Shown here: one piece after another, positions 32,181 to 43,575 of the stretch | Layout: each line of letters starts with the position of its first letter | Numbering within the stretch: the first letter of the stretch is position 1 | NCBI RefSeq assembly: GCF_017591425.1 | Contig: NW_024466599.1 | Coordinates: 75,186,501-75,250,500, forward strand | DNA from: Ochotona curzoniae | Taxonomy: Eukaryota > Chordata > Mammalia > Lagomorpha > Ochotonidae | Direction of reading: 5' to 3' | DNA length: 64,000 bases | Notes under the pieces: generated by a model | Seen by the model: only the letters and a program-made list of their open reading frames with translations | Told to the model about the DNA's origin: nothing | The model's database searches: none | Made by a program: the position numbers and the translations under genes

Positions 32181-33900
32181 GCCAAGATACTTATGAGTAC
32201 TGGTGGGGCTCAGATTGGAAGAATGGGATGCTAACTGCACTTTTTGGTAGTTTATTAAACTATAGCAAGCACAGACAAAATCGGTAGCATTATTCATACA
32301 TGCTGCAATACATTCTAAGTAACAGTGTTAGGTTTCAAAGGAGCGTATACATAAATGAGAGGATAAAGATAAAGAAACGAACTCACTTTCTTTGTTCCTC
32401 AAGTGCAAACACAGAGCTGAAAGTCAAGCAAAACCGAGGATTGTACCCCCAGCTCAGTAGGCTGTGTGGAGCCTATATAGGAAACCGTATGTGCAAAATT
32501 GTTCTTAGTACCAAGCACCAAGACAGCTGGAGTAGCCTCTACTTCTTTGAAGAATCCCCAGTTCTTATAGCCCAGCTCCTGCCCACCCCTGTCTCTAATG
32601 CCTCCTTGTGTTTGCCTGGCTTGAAGACCTGCTGGGGAGACCGACGTGCTGAGTCATACGTCTGGGTCTCCTGCAGCAGCTGCCTGAGAGGAACCAGGTG
32701 AGTGGTGGTGGAGGAGCAGGGTCTGGGAGGCTTACCTAGTCCTGTCTCTGCTGGACAGCTCCTAGATCCGCCTCCTCTTAGTGGTCAGGGTAGGGGAAAT
32801 CAAAAGAGTGTATAATGGCAGTCATAGAAGGAGATATTGAAGGTGGTAAGTACTTTGTTGATTCCTTCCCTCGGGTTTTGTGTTAACAGAACTCACAAAG
32901 AGAGAAGAGGTAGAGGAAGGCAGAGCCATTATGTATGAGTGAGTGCTGTATCCAGCAGTAGCCAGTCCTCAGAAAGTCGGAGACACTTGCAACGTGCTAT
33001 AGCCTCACCTTAAAAATGCCACCTAGAGCAGGCAGCAGGGATATTCTTCACTTACCCCTCAATTCTGGCTCCCCAAGTACAAAGCTTTCATGGAAACTTC
33101 TTCCTAGAAACCTCTTTCCTACCTTGTCCCGGGGTTGGCTTCTGTCAGTGCTATTTGGATTCCTAATAAATAGCTTCAATATTCTCACGTTGATTCCTGA
33201 AACTCAGAAAATGAATCCTAAACCAGTTCCCCTCTGGGTAGAAGGTGTGCGATCTCCAGTCAGGAGTTAATGCAAGGAAGTCTGGGAGTTTTATTTTCTT
33301 TACGATGTTCATAAAAACTCCACTTTGAAGCAAAACTATAGGATGTATGAGATTAAAAATAAAGCGATGTACAGCCCCTAGAATTCTCTTAACCAAATTG
33401 CTGCCTGAGATATGACTCAGCATCTTCCTGAATTTGAGGAGCTTGCTTTTTCTGACATCTCTTTTATCTCGCTGAGAATGGTCCTCCTGTGATATTCCAC
33501 ACAGGCTAGCAGGGGCATGCAGGGCAAAGTCCAGCCAAGAGACTCACAGCACGATGTCCACCCTGCATGCACAGAGCCCCTTGCCAGGTCCAGCCCTCCT
33601 GAAAACCTAGCAAATTTTTCTCTCCTCTCTACCTGCTCATGGGGGAACCAGATCTCATCAGACAAAAAGTGAAGACATGGTAGAGGGGATTTGTTCCTTC
33701 TCCAGCCGTGGCATACTTCTGTGCTCTGTGCTCCTTAGTTCCATCCCCTCTGTCAGTTGAAAGTTAGAAAGCAGACAGAAGGCCATTGTTGCGCACGTAT
33801 TAATCCCTATGGTTCAAGGACTCCTTCCATCTGCACAACCCCTGAATAAATCGATAAAGGATCAACAGTGAGTTTTGCTAACTTTTTCTAGCATTACTTT
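32181..33900. other. Unique non-coding DNA
   Basis: About 1.7 kb, no transposon recognised. The longest frame (32300-32701, + strand) ends next to 'accaggtgagtgg', a good splice-donor match at about 32699. A pyrimidine-rich 'ctttctttgttcctcaag' lies upstream near 32400. There is no recognisable product, so no exon is called. Confidence 0.35.
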
Positions 33901-34218
33901 TGGAAAAAAAAAAAAGATATATCTATTTTTATTTGGAAGGTTACAGAGAGTAGACGAAACGGAGAGAAGGATCTTTCATTCACTGATTCACTCCCTAAAT
34001 CACTGTATTGACCAGAGCTGAGCTGATACAAAGCCAAGAACCAGGAGTTTCTTCCAGGTAGGTGAGGAGCCCAAGGACCTGAGCCATCCTCTTGCTGCTT
34101 TCCCAGTGTACAAGTTAGGTGCTAGGTCAAAATGGAGCAGCCAGGACATGAGCTGGCACCCATATGGGATGCAGGCGCCACAGGCAAAGGCTTAGCCCAC
34201 TACCCGGCCATCCTGATC
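33901..34218 (-). mobile_element. CSINE, near full length
   Basis: Minus-strand copy: A/T-rich inverted tail 'aagatatatctattttta', 'gaaggatctttcattcac', 'gatacaaagccaagaacc', 'gtttcttccaggtaggtg', 'cacccatatgggatgcagg', and the inverted 5' end 'tacccggccatcctgatcc'. Confidence 0.88.
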
Positions 34219-34359
34219 CTAAGGGTGTGACTTTGATAGACTTTTGGTGATGAAAAAATGAGTGGGTTTGCATGTAGACCAAAATTCCCTGAATAACTTC
34301 CATAGAAATCCTACCTCAAAGATGGAACATCTTCAACCAATCATCACATTTTAGAACAA

Positions 34360-34540
34360 GGGGTGACATTTGCCTCGACAGTTGAGAAGCAGGTGGAGAT
34401 GCCTGCAGTGCCCATCATTGCACTGGGGTAGAGTTCCATTTCCAGCTCCCTCTGACTGCTCATCCTGAGAAGCAGCAGTGATGACTCAAGTAGTCTGGTC
34501 CCTGCCCTGCATATGGGAGATCTGGATTGAGTTCCTCGGG
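34360..34540 (+). mobile_element. CSINE fragment, old
   Basis: Plus-strand fragment: 'gcagtgcccatcattgcac', 'agttccatttccagctccc', 'catcctgagaagcagcagtg', 'ccctgccctgcatatggg'. It fades after about 34540. Confidence 0.7.
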
Positions 34541-34796
34541 GCCATCAGCTGGAAATTTTCATGGTCAAGAATGAATTTCCATCTCAGTGGGCCAGCAGGA
34601 GACAGGTCCCATAAATATTTACAATTCAGTTACTCTCTGCAGGACAGTTTTGGCTGTTATCTGGCTAGACCCCAGCACACCTCATGAAATGAAAACCCAC
34701 TGTGCCAAATATTCACACCCCTCACCAACTGCTGGCATTGTAGAATATGCTTGTTCTATTCACAGTAGTTAAATTAGCCTAGAATCAAATGACATT

Positions 34797-35374
34797 TGCT
34801 ATGGTTTGAATATGATTTGGGCTCCAATCTCATGGAAGATTTTAAACTCAAGAGTCATAATTTTATGGTAATAAAGACATGGAAGCTTGATGCATTTAGT
34901 GATTGGAGATGCGCCCTTTGGGGGAGAGGCTAGATGAGTTTGCATCACCAGGATAGAGCCCATGTGACTGAATCCTGCCAACTTTGTAAGGGAACATGCA
35001 GACTTTCAGAGGAGAGAAACATCTGGCCCGTGGTCTGAACAAGGCCCCAAAATTCATTTGCTCTGGGTTAGCCAAGGCAACCTCGATGGGACTTGAAATG
35101 CAATAAATTAATAAGATAAACTTAAGTTGGTGATTTTGTATGCCCAAGAATGATGTTATAAATAACCAAGTGGCCTGCGGCAGAAGAGGGGTTACCAGCC
35201 TAAAGGCAGGTTCGTACAGAAGCTCCCTGTCCCCTGCCTTGTGGTTTCCTGGGCCATCTCAGACCTGCCTTCTCCAGAGGCTGCACCTCTGGGGCCATCA
35301 GACCCTAGACGGTGGACTTGAAGAAACCCTTCTCTTTATAAAGCAGTTACAATGACAAGATGATAACTAATAGA
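34797..35374 (+). mobile_element. ERVL-MaLR (MST/THE-like) solitary LTR
   Basis: Starts 'tgctatggtttgaatatga', the classic MaLR LTR start. It ends 'tttataaagcagttacaatg...taactaatagaaca', matching the MaLR 3' end. ACATTT occurs at both edges (34792-34797 and about 35371-35376), consistent with a short target-site duplication overlapping the LTR termini. Non-coding fossil. Confidence 0.78.
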
Positions 35375-35439
35375 ACATTTTAAAAGAAGAAATATTCATA
35401 TTACAGATAAGCAACAGCCTTTGTATCTAAATACTTATT

Positions 35440-35860
35440 CTGGGTTCTTGCTCTCAAAGAAATGAGAGCTCAAAGTACAGGAATAAATACAGTGCCTAGA
35501 TCAGAGCAGGATTTATTTGCGAAAGAGGGAGTGCACAAACGTACCTCCACTCATGAGAGTGGGCCACCCACATGGAGAGACACTTGATATGAGTTGGTCA
35601 GAGAGCTGCCTATGAGGATGTCGACAGAATGGAAGAAGTCATACAAAGATCCATATGGTATGGTCAAGAAACTAGGAACAAAAGAAGGGCTTCTCCCCTT
35701 TACCAGTCTGATATTGGGGTGGCCCTCTAATAGAATATACAGCTGATGGAGTTTAGTGTGTGTGAGTCCTCCTTAGAGTTTCATGGTGCCTCCACTTGGA
35801 GTTCAACTGCCACCTTGTCGTCTTGGCATCTCCTCCTTTCTGGTCTTGAATGAGACCAAG
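35440..35860 (-). mobile_element. Candidate LTR fragment
   Basis: On the minus strand: 'ccctctttcgcaaataaatc', then 'tgctctgatctaggcac'. This looks like the poly(A)-signal/R region of a class I LTR preceded by a U3-like GC-balanced segment. Edges and family are not established. Confidence 0.4.
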
Positions 35861-35899
35861 TAACTTTATGGGAAAGTGGGAGCACTGGATTGAGGGATA

Positions 35900-36425
35900 T
35901 TGTGATCAAATTACTATGTGAGGCTCATCCAAAATTTGATTCCAGCTCACCTGTCCTTACCTAAGCTTCCTGCCTCATTTCCCCATATCAGAAAGTGACT
36001 GCCATGTGACAACAGAAGATGCAGTGAATGAATGCTCTTCTCCTGTGATTCAAAGATAAGCAGTGTGTCCCTCTGACTGTGTGGAGGCACTGATGGGAAG
36101 TGGCTGCCCAACTAAGGAAGACATCACTCAGCTTGCTCTCTAGAAAGAGAGGCTGTGGGATGAGAAGAAATGAGATTTGTGGCTTCCAAGCCAACTGGTG
36201 GGCCCTCTGCCAGGCTGTTTCTGCCATCTGACAGCTCACATCAGCGTCCTGGGCTACATGAAAGATGTGCGTTGGACATGATTGAGTCTACATCATCTTA
36301 AGTCCATGAATCACAGATCTGAACCCTACACAATTGCTGGATGGAATTAATCCGATAAATAAACTTACACTGTGTTAAGCCAGTGGAGTTCAGGGGTTCA
36401 CCTGTTACGGCAGCTGGTGTCACTT
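35900..36425 (+). mobile_element. MLT1-like MaLR LTR, old
   Basis: Order of motifs follows MLT1: 'ctgccatgtgacaacagaag', 'tccaagccaactggtgg', 'ctgaaccctacacaattgc', 'ataaataaacttacactgtg' and 'taagccagtggagttcaggg'. It ends near 'cacctgttacggcagctgg'. Highly diverged. Confidence 0.65.
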
Positions 36426-36755
36426 GAACACTCAAGCATCACTCATTCGAGAAACCATCAGCCTCTGTACACATTGTAGCAAGAGCCACGCTCTGGGCTA
36501 CCACTCTGCATCCATGGTCTGCACAGATGGATGAAGATGAATATCAAGAGCTGAGCCGCCCAAGTAGGGGTCACAGATTAGCAGTATCACCTGAGTTTTC
36601 AGAAACTGTGGCTATGTGCAGAGCTACTGGGACAGCATCTGCCTTTTCATAAGCTCCTCAAGCTACTAGTGTTCGTGTTAAAGCTGGAGGATGTCAGTCA
36701 TGAGCAGTGAGGTTATCCTGCCAAAGTTTCCTGTCATACACAGTTATCCTGTGAT
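36426..36755. other. Unique non-coding DNA
   Basis: Nothing recognised between the MLT1-like LTR and the Tigger fossil. Confidence 0.4.
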
Positions 36756-37060
36756 ATTATGAGACATTGGTCCCAAGGCTGTCCCAGGTGCTCAAGTTCC
36801 TGTGTAACGTATATGATGTATATGACCTATGCACACCTTCCTGTATACTTTAAAAGGCTTCTTAATTAATTTTGGTACCTAATAAAATGTAAATGCTATG
36901 TAAGCAATTGCCATGCTGCTTTGTTTATGGAATAACAACAAGAAAAATAAGTGTATATGTTTAATACAGACACACTTTTTTTTTTACTATTATCATTGTC
37001 AGGTTGGTTACTGAGTGTCAACTGTGTGCGTTGAGGAACATCTTTTGCTGCAAGTTCAGG
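36756..37060 (+). mobile_element. Tigger/MER2-like DNA transposon fossil
   Basis: 'ggtgctcaagttcctgtg', 'gacctatgcacaccttcctg', 'tatactttaaaaggcttc', 'acctaataaaatgtaaatgc', 'tttatggaataacaacaag'. This is the same family and strand as at 1.44 and 3.75 kb. Inactive. Confidence 0.8.
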
Positions 37061-37496
37061 AATTCGTAGCTGGTGCCTCCATCCATAAGTGACATACATC
37101 AGGATTGTGGCACTGTAGGTAACTATAGAGAAATAGCAAGTTGATGGCAGAGGAGGCAGAATTTCAGAGACCCTTAAGTCATGCTTTGATCATTAAATAG
37201 CATCCGCAGTTGTGATTTTATGCTTGAAAACTTGATGCTGAGTTTTTATATGTAGGCATTGCGATGTCACCACTTGTTTCAAATTCCCTGCGTTTTTCTT
37301 CAATGCATGCGACACATTCCCTGAAACCTGCTAAAATTCTATCGTTTTTCACAGCATAAAGCATCTTGAAAGGTAATGTGGTATTGCTAGAGACTGCTGG
37401 CTGGGCAGACAGGGAGCAGGGAGGCCCTCCCTTACCATCTGGAGATGAATCCCAGAGGACCTGAGCAAATCCAGGCAACCAGCCTCTGTGAAAGAT

Positions 37497-37913
37497 GTTG
37501 ATGCCTGGTGCTAGTGTTTGTCATCAAGATTATTCTGTGCCGTTGTACCTGACACGGAGAGCAAGACTCTTACGCAGTTTGGGGCAAGATTCACGGATCT
37601 TCTGTTGTCTTTATCTAGTCTCATTTGGAGACTTACCTTTCCCCGAATCAGCCAATCAAAACCATCAGTTCTCAGTGCCTCTCCCAGATGAATCAATAGA
37701 ACCTTCCCTTTTACAGCCTATAAAACCCCCCTAGACAATCTACTCTCAATTGTGTCCACTTTCATGAACCCCCTCCTGGCTGCTGCTGGGAGCTTTCTCT
37801 GCTTCTTTCAGTAAACTACGCCTGCTTTATCCACACGTCCTTGTTTATGCTCCTAAAATGTTGTGGTCGTGAGAAATGAACCTGAATGAGTAGAACCACA
37901 GACTGCTACAATA
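37497..37913 (+). mobile_element. Class I ERV-like solitary LTR
   Basis: U3/R/U5-like organisation: 'atcagccaatcaaaacc' (CAAT-box-like), 'cagcctataaaaccccc' (TATA-box-like, about 37718-37731), 'ttcagtaaactacgcctgc' (poly(A)-signal region) and 'tttatccacacgtccttg'. Approximate edges 'tgttgatgcctgg' and 'agactgctaca'. No clear duplication and no internal viral sequence, so it is called as a lone LTR. Confidence 0.6.
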
Positions 37914-38164
37914 GTAAGAAAGTAAGCCTGTAGCCTTGACAATCACAATTCATGCTTGGAGGCGTGTGCTCTGCCTGGTCATTGACATGAGCTGGGAGTG
38001 TTTGTTAAATAGTTGGGAACGTGTCCTGCTGGGGAAGTTTCTGTTCTGTGTTTTGCTTTTAGATACGTACCTCAGGTTCATAAAACAAAAATGGATTTCT
38101 TAAGTACTTAAGTTGTTTTTCACTATTTTCTTCCTTTGATTAAATTTTTCAACCTTTTCTTTCT

Positions 38165-38488
38165 GTTTTTTTAAAGATTTATTTTGTTTTTGTTGGAAAG
38201 GCAGATGCACAGAGAGGAGAGACAGAGAGGAAGATCTTCCGTCCGATGATTCACTCCCCAAGTGAGCGCAACGGCTGATGCTATGCCAATCCGAAGCCAG
38301 GAGCCTCTTCTGGGTCTCCCACGCGTGTGCAGGGTCCCAAAGCTTTGGGCAGTCCTCGACTGCCTCCCCAGGCCACAGGCAGGGAGCTGGATGGGAAGCG
38401 GGGCTGCCAGGATTAGAGAACCGGTGCCCACATGGGATCCAGAGTGTGCAAGGCAAGGACTTTAACTGCGCCATTGCGCCGGGCCCTA
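38165..38488 (-). mobile_element. CSINE, young
   Basis: Minus-strand near-intact copy: 'ttttaaagatttattttg', 'ggaaagatcttccgtccg'-type zone at 38230, 'cgatgattcactcccc', 'ccgaagccaggagcctc', 'ggtctcccacgcgtgtg', and inverted 5' end 'gcgccattgcgccgggccc'. Few differences from the 40.3-kb copy. Confidence 0.95.
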
Positions 38489-38565
38489 CTTTTTATTTCT
38501 TTTAAGGATAATCTATGAGAACCATCAAATCATATTCAAGGGGGGAAAAAAAATCTGTCTTGAAG

Positions 38566-38813
38566 TATCACTGTAGGCTAGACTAGGCTGCCACCCGCAG
38601 CCCTAGCATCCCACATGGGTGCTGGTCTGTGTCCTGACTGACCCATTTCGAATATAGCTCCCTACTTATGGCCTGAGGAAGCAGTGGAAAATGGCTCAAG
38701 TCCTTGGGTCCCTGCACCCATGTGGGAGACCCTGAAGAAGCTTGTGGTTCCTGGCTTTGGATTGGCTCAACTACAGCCATTGTGGGCATTTGGGAAATAA
38801 ACCAGTGGGTGGT

Positions 38814-38871
<58 letters not shown>

Positions 38872-38910
38872 CTATGAAACTATACTTTACAAATTTTTTT
38901 TTAAAAAGTT
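38566..38910 (+). mobile_element. CSINE with (CT)n
   Basis: Plus-strand copy: 'cagccctagcatcccacatg', 'ggcctgaggaagcagtgg', 'tccttgggtccctgcaccc', 'gcatttgggaaataaacc', a CT run at 38813-38871, tail 'acaaatttttttttaaaaag'. Confidence 0.88.
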
Positions 38911-39561
38911 AAACCTGTCCATACTAAATGTCGAACTGAATGTATAAACAGATACCCCTAAAGGCCACAGTGAACGAGCCATCTTTGTGCAGCCGCTCTC
39001 TCCACATATCCTCAGTGGCTGCTTCATAGGCCCCCAGGGCCTTTTATAGACTGATCTCCCCTCTCTGTTTTATGATAACCTGAACGTCAGTCTTCGGACT
39101 TTGACTTGTGGCTTTTATGATGATTAGCGTTGGCAATTCATCCATTTATACGCCTATAACGCATGCAACAGACTCTCATGATTTTGCTGCATCTCATTCA
39201 TTGTTAGATTCCACTAGTGACAGAAACTAAGAACTCTTGCTGCAAGAGAGCTCCAAAGAGCTGAGAGGAAAACAAATGAAAGATGTGAGTTAATCACCTT
39301 CCTGCTACTTACAAAGTGAGGGCAAGTGAGAGAACAAATGAAGGCGAACTGAGGGGTCAACTTTCATTCAAAATCTGGTGTCCAGGGGAGTTGGTCAACT
39401 CCTCCTGGACCTGTGCAGGATATCCCAAAGACACGGAGGACACAAGGGCTTCTCCTCTGCTGGCTGTCTCCTCCTATAAAGATTCACTCCTGGGGCTCCA
39501 TCCACCCTGACCACCTCATCTGTCCCTCGTCACCTCCTCAAGGCCCTCCTCTAAACACTAT
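38911..39561. other. Unique non-coding DNA
   Basis: No recognised element. Short frames only. Confidence 0.4.
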
Positions 39562-39944
39562 AGAAAGACTTGATTTTGGGGCCTGGCACAATAGCATAGT
39601 GGCTAAAGTCCTCCTTTTGCATGCTCCAGGATCCCATATGGGCACTTATTCTAATCCCGGCAGCCCAGCTTCCCATCCAGCTCCCTGCTTGTGGCCTGGG
39701 AAAGTAGTCAAGGATGGCCCAAAGCCTTGGGATCCTGCACCTGCATGGGAGACCTAGAAGAATTTCCTGGATCCTGGCTTCAGATCAGCTCAGTTCTGGC
39801 CATTATAGCCACTTGGGGAGTCAATCAGCAGACAGAAGATCTTCCTCTCTGTCTCTCCTCTTCTCTGTATATCTGCCTTTCTAAGAAAAATAAACAAATC
39901 TTTAAAAAAAAAATAAAAATAATAAAAAAGAAAGACTTGATTTT
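39562..39944 (+). mobile_element. CSINE, young, perfect 16-bp TSD
   Basis: SINE 39578-39928, from 'ggggcctggcacaatagc' to an A-rich tail with AATAAA-like units. It is flanked by the perfect duplication AGAAAGACTTGATTTT at 39562-39577 and 39929-39944. Pol III B-box-like 'ttctaatcccgg' lies near 39650. Retroposed by the L1 machinery, as is general for this SINE class. Confidence 0.97.
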
Positions 39945-40327
39945 CACTCTCTTACTACCTCCCAATGAAAATGAAATTTCTCCACAGTAAGTCTAGAGGA
40001 AGTAAACAACATTCTAACTATAGCATTACTTTCTTAAAAGTATACTTCAATGTTAAAAATTGGTTCTCCACCTTGCATAATTTGCTAAATCGTTGTCTCA
40101 ATCAATGAGATGGGAACACAAAGTGAAATGAACATCTGTATCTTCACCTCTTGGTGTGCTGGTCCCCATTGCACAGTGCGTCATCCCTATGGGAGGGAGA
40201 CTCAGGTATATGCTCAGATTATATGCAAGCACTGTGCCATTTTATGAGAGACTCAAGCAGCCAGGAATGTTGCTGTCTGTGGGGTGTCTTAGATACATCC
40301 ATGTATTGTGGAAATTATGTAGTCTTT
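39945..40327. other. Unique non-coding DNA
   Basis: Short unique segment between two young SINEs. Nothing else recognised. Confidence 0.4.
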
Positions 40328-40712
40328 GAAAATTTAATTTCTTGGGCCCGGCGCGGTGGCACAAGTGGTTAAAGGTCCTCGTCTTGCACACCCAGGATCC
40401 CATATGGGCGCCGGTTCTAATCCCGGCAGCCCAGCTTCCCTTCCAGCTCCCTGCTTGTGGCCCGGGAAAGCAGTCCAGGACGGCCCAAAGCTTTGGGACC
40501 CTGCACACGCGTGGGAGACCCTGAAGAGGCTCCTGGCTTCGGATCGGCATAGTTTCGGCCTGTTGCGCTCACTTGGGGAGTGAATCATCGGACAGAAGAT
40601 CTTCCTCTCTGTCTCTCTTCTCTGTATATCCGCCTTTCCAAGGAAAAAATAATAAAAATAAATCTTTAAAAAAAAAAGAAAAAAAAAGAAAAAAAAAGAA
40701 AATTTAATTTCT
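40328..40712 (+). mobile_element. CSINE, youngest-looking copy, perfect TSD
   Basis: SINE 40343-40697 beginning 'gggcccggcgcggtggcac', with an A-box-like TGGCACAAGTGG (40357-40368) and B-box GGTTCTAATCC (40413-40423), both typical of tRNA-derived internal pol III promoters. The tail has repeated (A)nG units. Perfect duplication GAAAATTTAATTTCT at 40328-40342 and 40698-40712. CpG-rich body suggests recent insertion. Confidence 0.97.
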
Positions 40713-41409
40713 GAACAGGTGACACATGGAACTGTTCACCTTAAAATTTTAAGAAGTTTATCAGATTATTATTATTATGTAATTGATACAACTTTAATTA
40801 AAAATTATAGATTCACATGTACAATTCAAAAATGAAATGAATAAGGAAATATACCAAAATGCCAGCTAGAACATCGAGATTATTTTTCTTCTATTTTCAT
40901 TCGCCTGTCTAATTTTTTGAGTAAATATATAGGTATAGATTGCATTTATGAGGAATATCTTATTTCCTTAAAATGATGGTAAGGAGTAGAACGTCACACA
41001 CGCACACACACACACAAGACTCAGGCTAACCAAGCACAGCCAGGTGGTATGTCTTCATCCAAAGTAGGCTCGGTACTTAAAAATGACAGGTGCCCAAGGA
41101 AAGGTTGACTTCTGAGCCACGAAGATCCATGGCTGACTCTCATGTGGGACAGATCATGGTTTTGCAAGTACCTCTAAATTCTTTTTCCACATTAATGCCC
41201 CTTTCTGGAAAAGAAAAATACATGGATTGTGGGTTTATAGATGGCACACTAGAGGATCATTTGATGCTGCCTCCCACTTCCCTGGCACTGCAGCCTTCAG
41301 TTCCACTGGATCCTGCTGGTTGGAACCTCTGAGCCCCTCCCCAGAGAACACAGCACCCCCTCTCTGAGCCTGAGGTCCTTAACTAGTGAGCTGCAATGAA
41401 CAGACCTCC

Positions 41410-41462
<53 letters not shown>

Positions 41463-41535
41463 GTCCCACCCAGAGTGAGTAAGTGCTGGGCCAGGATGGT
41501 TTGTTTCTTCTTAAAAACAAACAAAAAGCCACAAA
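40713..41535. other. Unique DNA with simple repeats
   Basis: AT-rich DNA with a short CA run (40996-41015) and a compound (TG)n(AG)n microsatellite at 41411-41457. No gene recognised. Confidence 0.45.
41411..41457. repeat. Compound (TG)n(AG)n microsatellite
   Basis: A TG run passes directly into an AG run. Confidence 0.95.
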
Positions 41536-41539
41536 TTCC

Positions 41540-41870
41540 TAAACATGAGTCTACAGATGGATTTGAGAATGTCTACAAATTTCATTTGTGAATTTCATGA
41601 TTAATTTTGCTTCCAATTAAGCAGTGCACAAGCAGCGGAGTGCTCCTTTCAATCAACTTTGCTTAATTACTTACGGTTGCGTTCTTTGGCTATCCTCATT
41701 GCTCCGAACATGAAAACCCAATGTATTCGGAGTCATCTACACACTAGAGAATGAGAAGCTGGTGCACAGAATAGCAGCTCATCTTTAATTCAGAGAGTGT
41801 AACTCCCCCTTATGTGCACAGAAAAACTACCGTTCTTACGAATGGAAGCAGCAAAATTTGTTCTTTTTTG
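41540..41870. promoter_or_regulatory. Possible conserved non-coding element
   Basis: Repeat-free and AT-rich. It contains 'tcatgattaattttgcttcc', 'caattaagcagtgc', 'aactttgcttaattactt' and 'tctttaattcagagag', four homeodomain-type TTAAT/ATTAA cores in about 200 bp. Inference only. Confidence 0.28.
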
Positions 41871-42134
41871 TCAGGTTAAGATCTTGCTCAAGTGATACAA
41901 TATTTAAAATCTTAAAAAAAAAATCCTTATCAAATTTTCCACTACAGAATAACCACCCCTTCAATTAAATAATCAGTGAGAAGCTGGTAAATTTGATACA
42001 AAAAAAGTACTGATAAGAAAAAAGAAATGCTAGGAGACAATTTGCCTCACCCTGGAGATAAACATATAGGCTTCAGATACCCACTTGTTTATTTGGAGTC
42101 AAAAATGGGTCAGAGCTGCCCGAAAAACCTAGGG

Positions 42135-42365
42135 CAATTTTAAGCTGTATTAATAAAAGTATGGTGTCAGTTGCAAAGGGGACAATAGTCTCATTGTGTC
42201 ACGCACTTGTTGGTGCACAGCCCATCTGTGGGCTGTGGCCAACTCTGATGACCGTCTGGCTGCGGGACTCCGTGTGCCAGGTGGCCTGATGGCGCATCCA
42301 ATGACTCGGAGATGCCAGGCCTGGGAGGGAATGACAGGTGACATCTACACTGTGGCATACAAAGA
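42135..42365 (+). mobile_element. Ancient repeat remnant, family uncertain
   Basis: 'gtattaataaaagtatgg', 'ggacaatagtctcattgtg' and 'ctgtggccaactctgatg' resemble a known ancient mammalian LTR-type repeat ('tattaacagaagta...gtgatagtcccattgta...'). The match is partial. Confidence 0.35.
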
Positions 42366-42574
42366 GCTGTGATGGGAGAGGGGATCCACTCAGTGTGTGA
42401 CTTGAAATGCAGAGCTAAGAGCCGAAGGGTGGAACTTCAAAGGGAGAATCAAAAGACGATGACTCTAGGTATAGGTGCAGCTAGACAGGAGAAATAACTC
42501 CTGCAGTCCCACAGGAGAGCAGCTGTAAGTGACAGCAAGTTCCTGCGGAAGTGGGAGCAGCTGCAGAGTGGTAG

Positions 42575-42885
42575 CCGGCAGACATTCAGCGTAGCAGTTA
42601 GGACCCCCATGTCTTACGCCAGAGACCCTGAGTTTGATTCCTGGCTCTGGCTCTTGATTTCGGCTCCCTGCTACTGTGGATGCATAGCTCAAGCCATCGA
42701 GCTCTGACTGTTCACGTGGGAAACCTGGGCAGAGTTCCTGGCTCCCATATCTGGCCTGATCTGCTGGCTAGTGAGGGCATTTGGAATATGTCTGGGTGGA
42801 CAGGAGTGTTCTCTCTCTCTCTCTCTCTCTCCCCACCCCCCGTTCAAACAAATAAATAAATGTATAGGAAATATTCAGAAGATTT
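42575..42885 (+). mobile_element. CSINE, older copy
   Basis: Plus-strand copy: 'ggcagacattcagcgtagc', 'gagtttgattcctggctc', 'acgtgggaaacctgggcag', 'ctagtgagggcatttgg', CT run at 42811-42830, tail 'acaaataaataaatg'. Confidence 0.85.
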
Positions 42886-42899
42886 TTTTTTTAAGTAGT

Positions 42900-43065
42900 G
42901 GAGAGCATTTCAAATGTTTCAGCACAAATAAGCAATGAATGCAGAATGCCAGCAACCCTGATCTAAGCATTACACATTGTACATGTCTTCAACTATCACA
43001 CTGCACCCCAAGTATATTCACAATTACTGTGTGTGAGCTGCAACTTATAAAAAGCAGTTAAAGGG
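42900..43065 (+). mobile_element. Old L1 3' end
   Basis: 'ccctgatctaagcattac', 'acattgtacatgtcttcaac', 'tatcacactgcaccccaag' and 'tatattcacaattactgtg' correspond to the terminal 3' UTR of old mammalian L1 elements, as in the 7.6-8.2 kb copy. Confidence 0.65.
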
Positions 43066-43259
43066 AGAAGATGACTGGAGGGGCAGCTGAGCTCCCTGGG
43101 GGCCAGGTGAGCAACAAGGGGCTTCAGCACCCCAAATGCTTGCATCCCATAACAGCTACTTCTCTTAACAAGAGCAGAGTCACAGTGGCTCCTCTGTTTC
43201 CATAGCCCTCATCCAGGCCAAAATTTCAGGGTTCAAGTCCCTTGTAGAAAACAGCACAG

Positions 43260-43575
43260 CAGCCAGCCCTGTGGCGCAGAGGTCTATGCTGCTGTTTGTA
43301 ATGCTGACGCCTCCTGTTCAAGTCCCACCTGCACCGCTTCTGATCCAGTTCCTTGCTGATCTGCCCAGAAAAACAGCAGAACCCATTACTTGGGCCTCTG
43401 CTTCTTATGTGAGAGGCTAGGATAAAGCTTCAGGCTCCAGGCGTTAAGCCTGGACCACCCCTGGCCATTGAGGTTACTTGGGGAGTGAACCAGCAGACAA
43501 AAGATCTCTTTCTCTGTCTCTCCCTCTACGTCTCTTTGTCTTTCAACTAAGAAAAATACATATTATATACAAATG
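43260..43575 (+). mobile_element. CSINE
   Basis: Plus-strand copy: 'agccagccctgtggcgcag', 'gttcaagtcccacctgcacc', 'agaaaaacagcagaaccc', 'tacttggggagtgaacc', 'ctttgtctttcaactaag'. It ends in a TA/TG-rich tail to about 43595. Confidence 0.87.

Noticed and set aside
31793..32297. Long minus-strand frames rich in Leu/Ser/Phe
   Set aside because: Translations of the (GAAA)n and (TG)n repeats in a CSINE, not a membrane protein.
40342..40588. tRNA-like A and B boxes as a tRNA gene
   Set aside because: They are the internal promoter of a CSINE retroposon with tail and target-site duplication. No cloverleaf was established.
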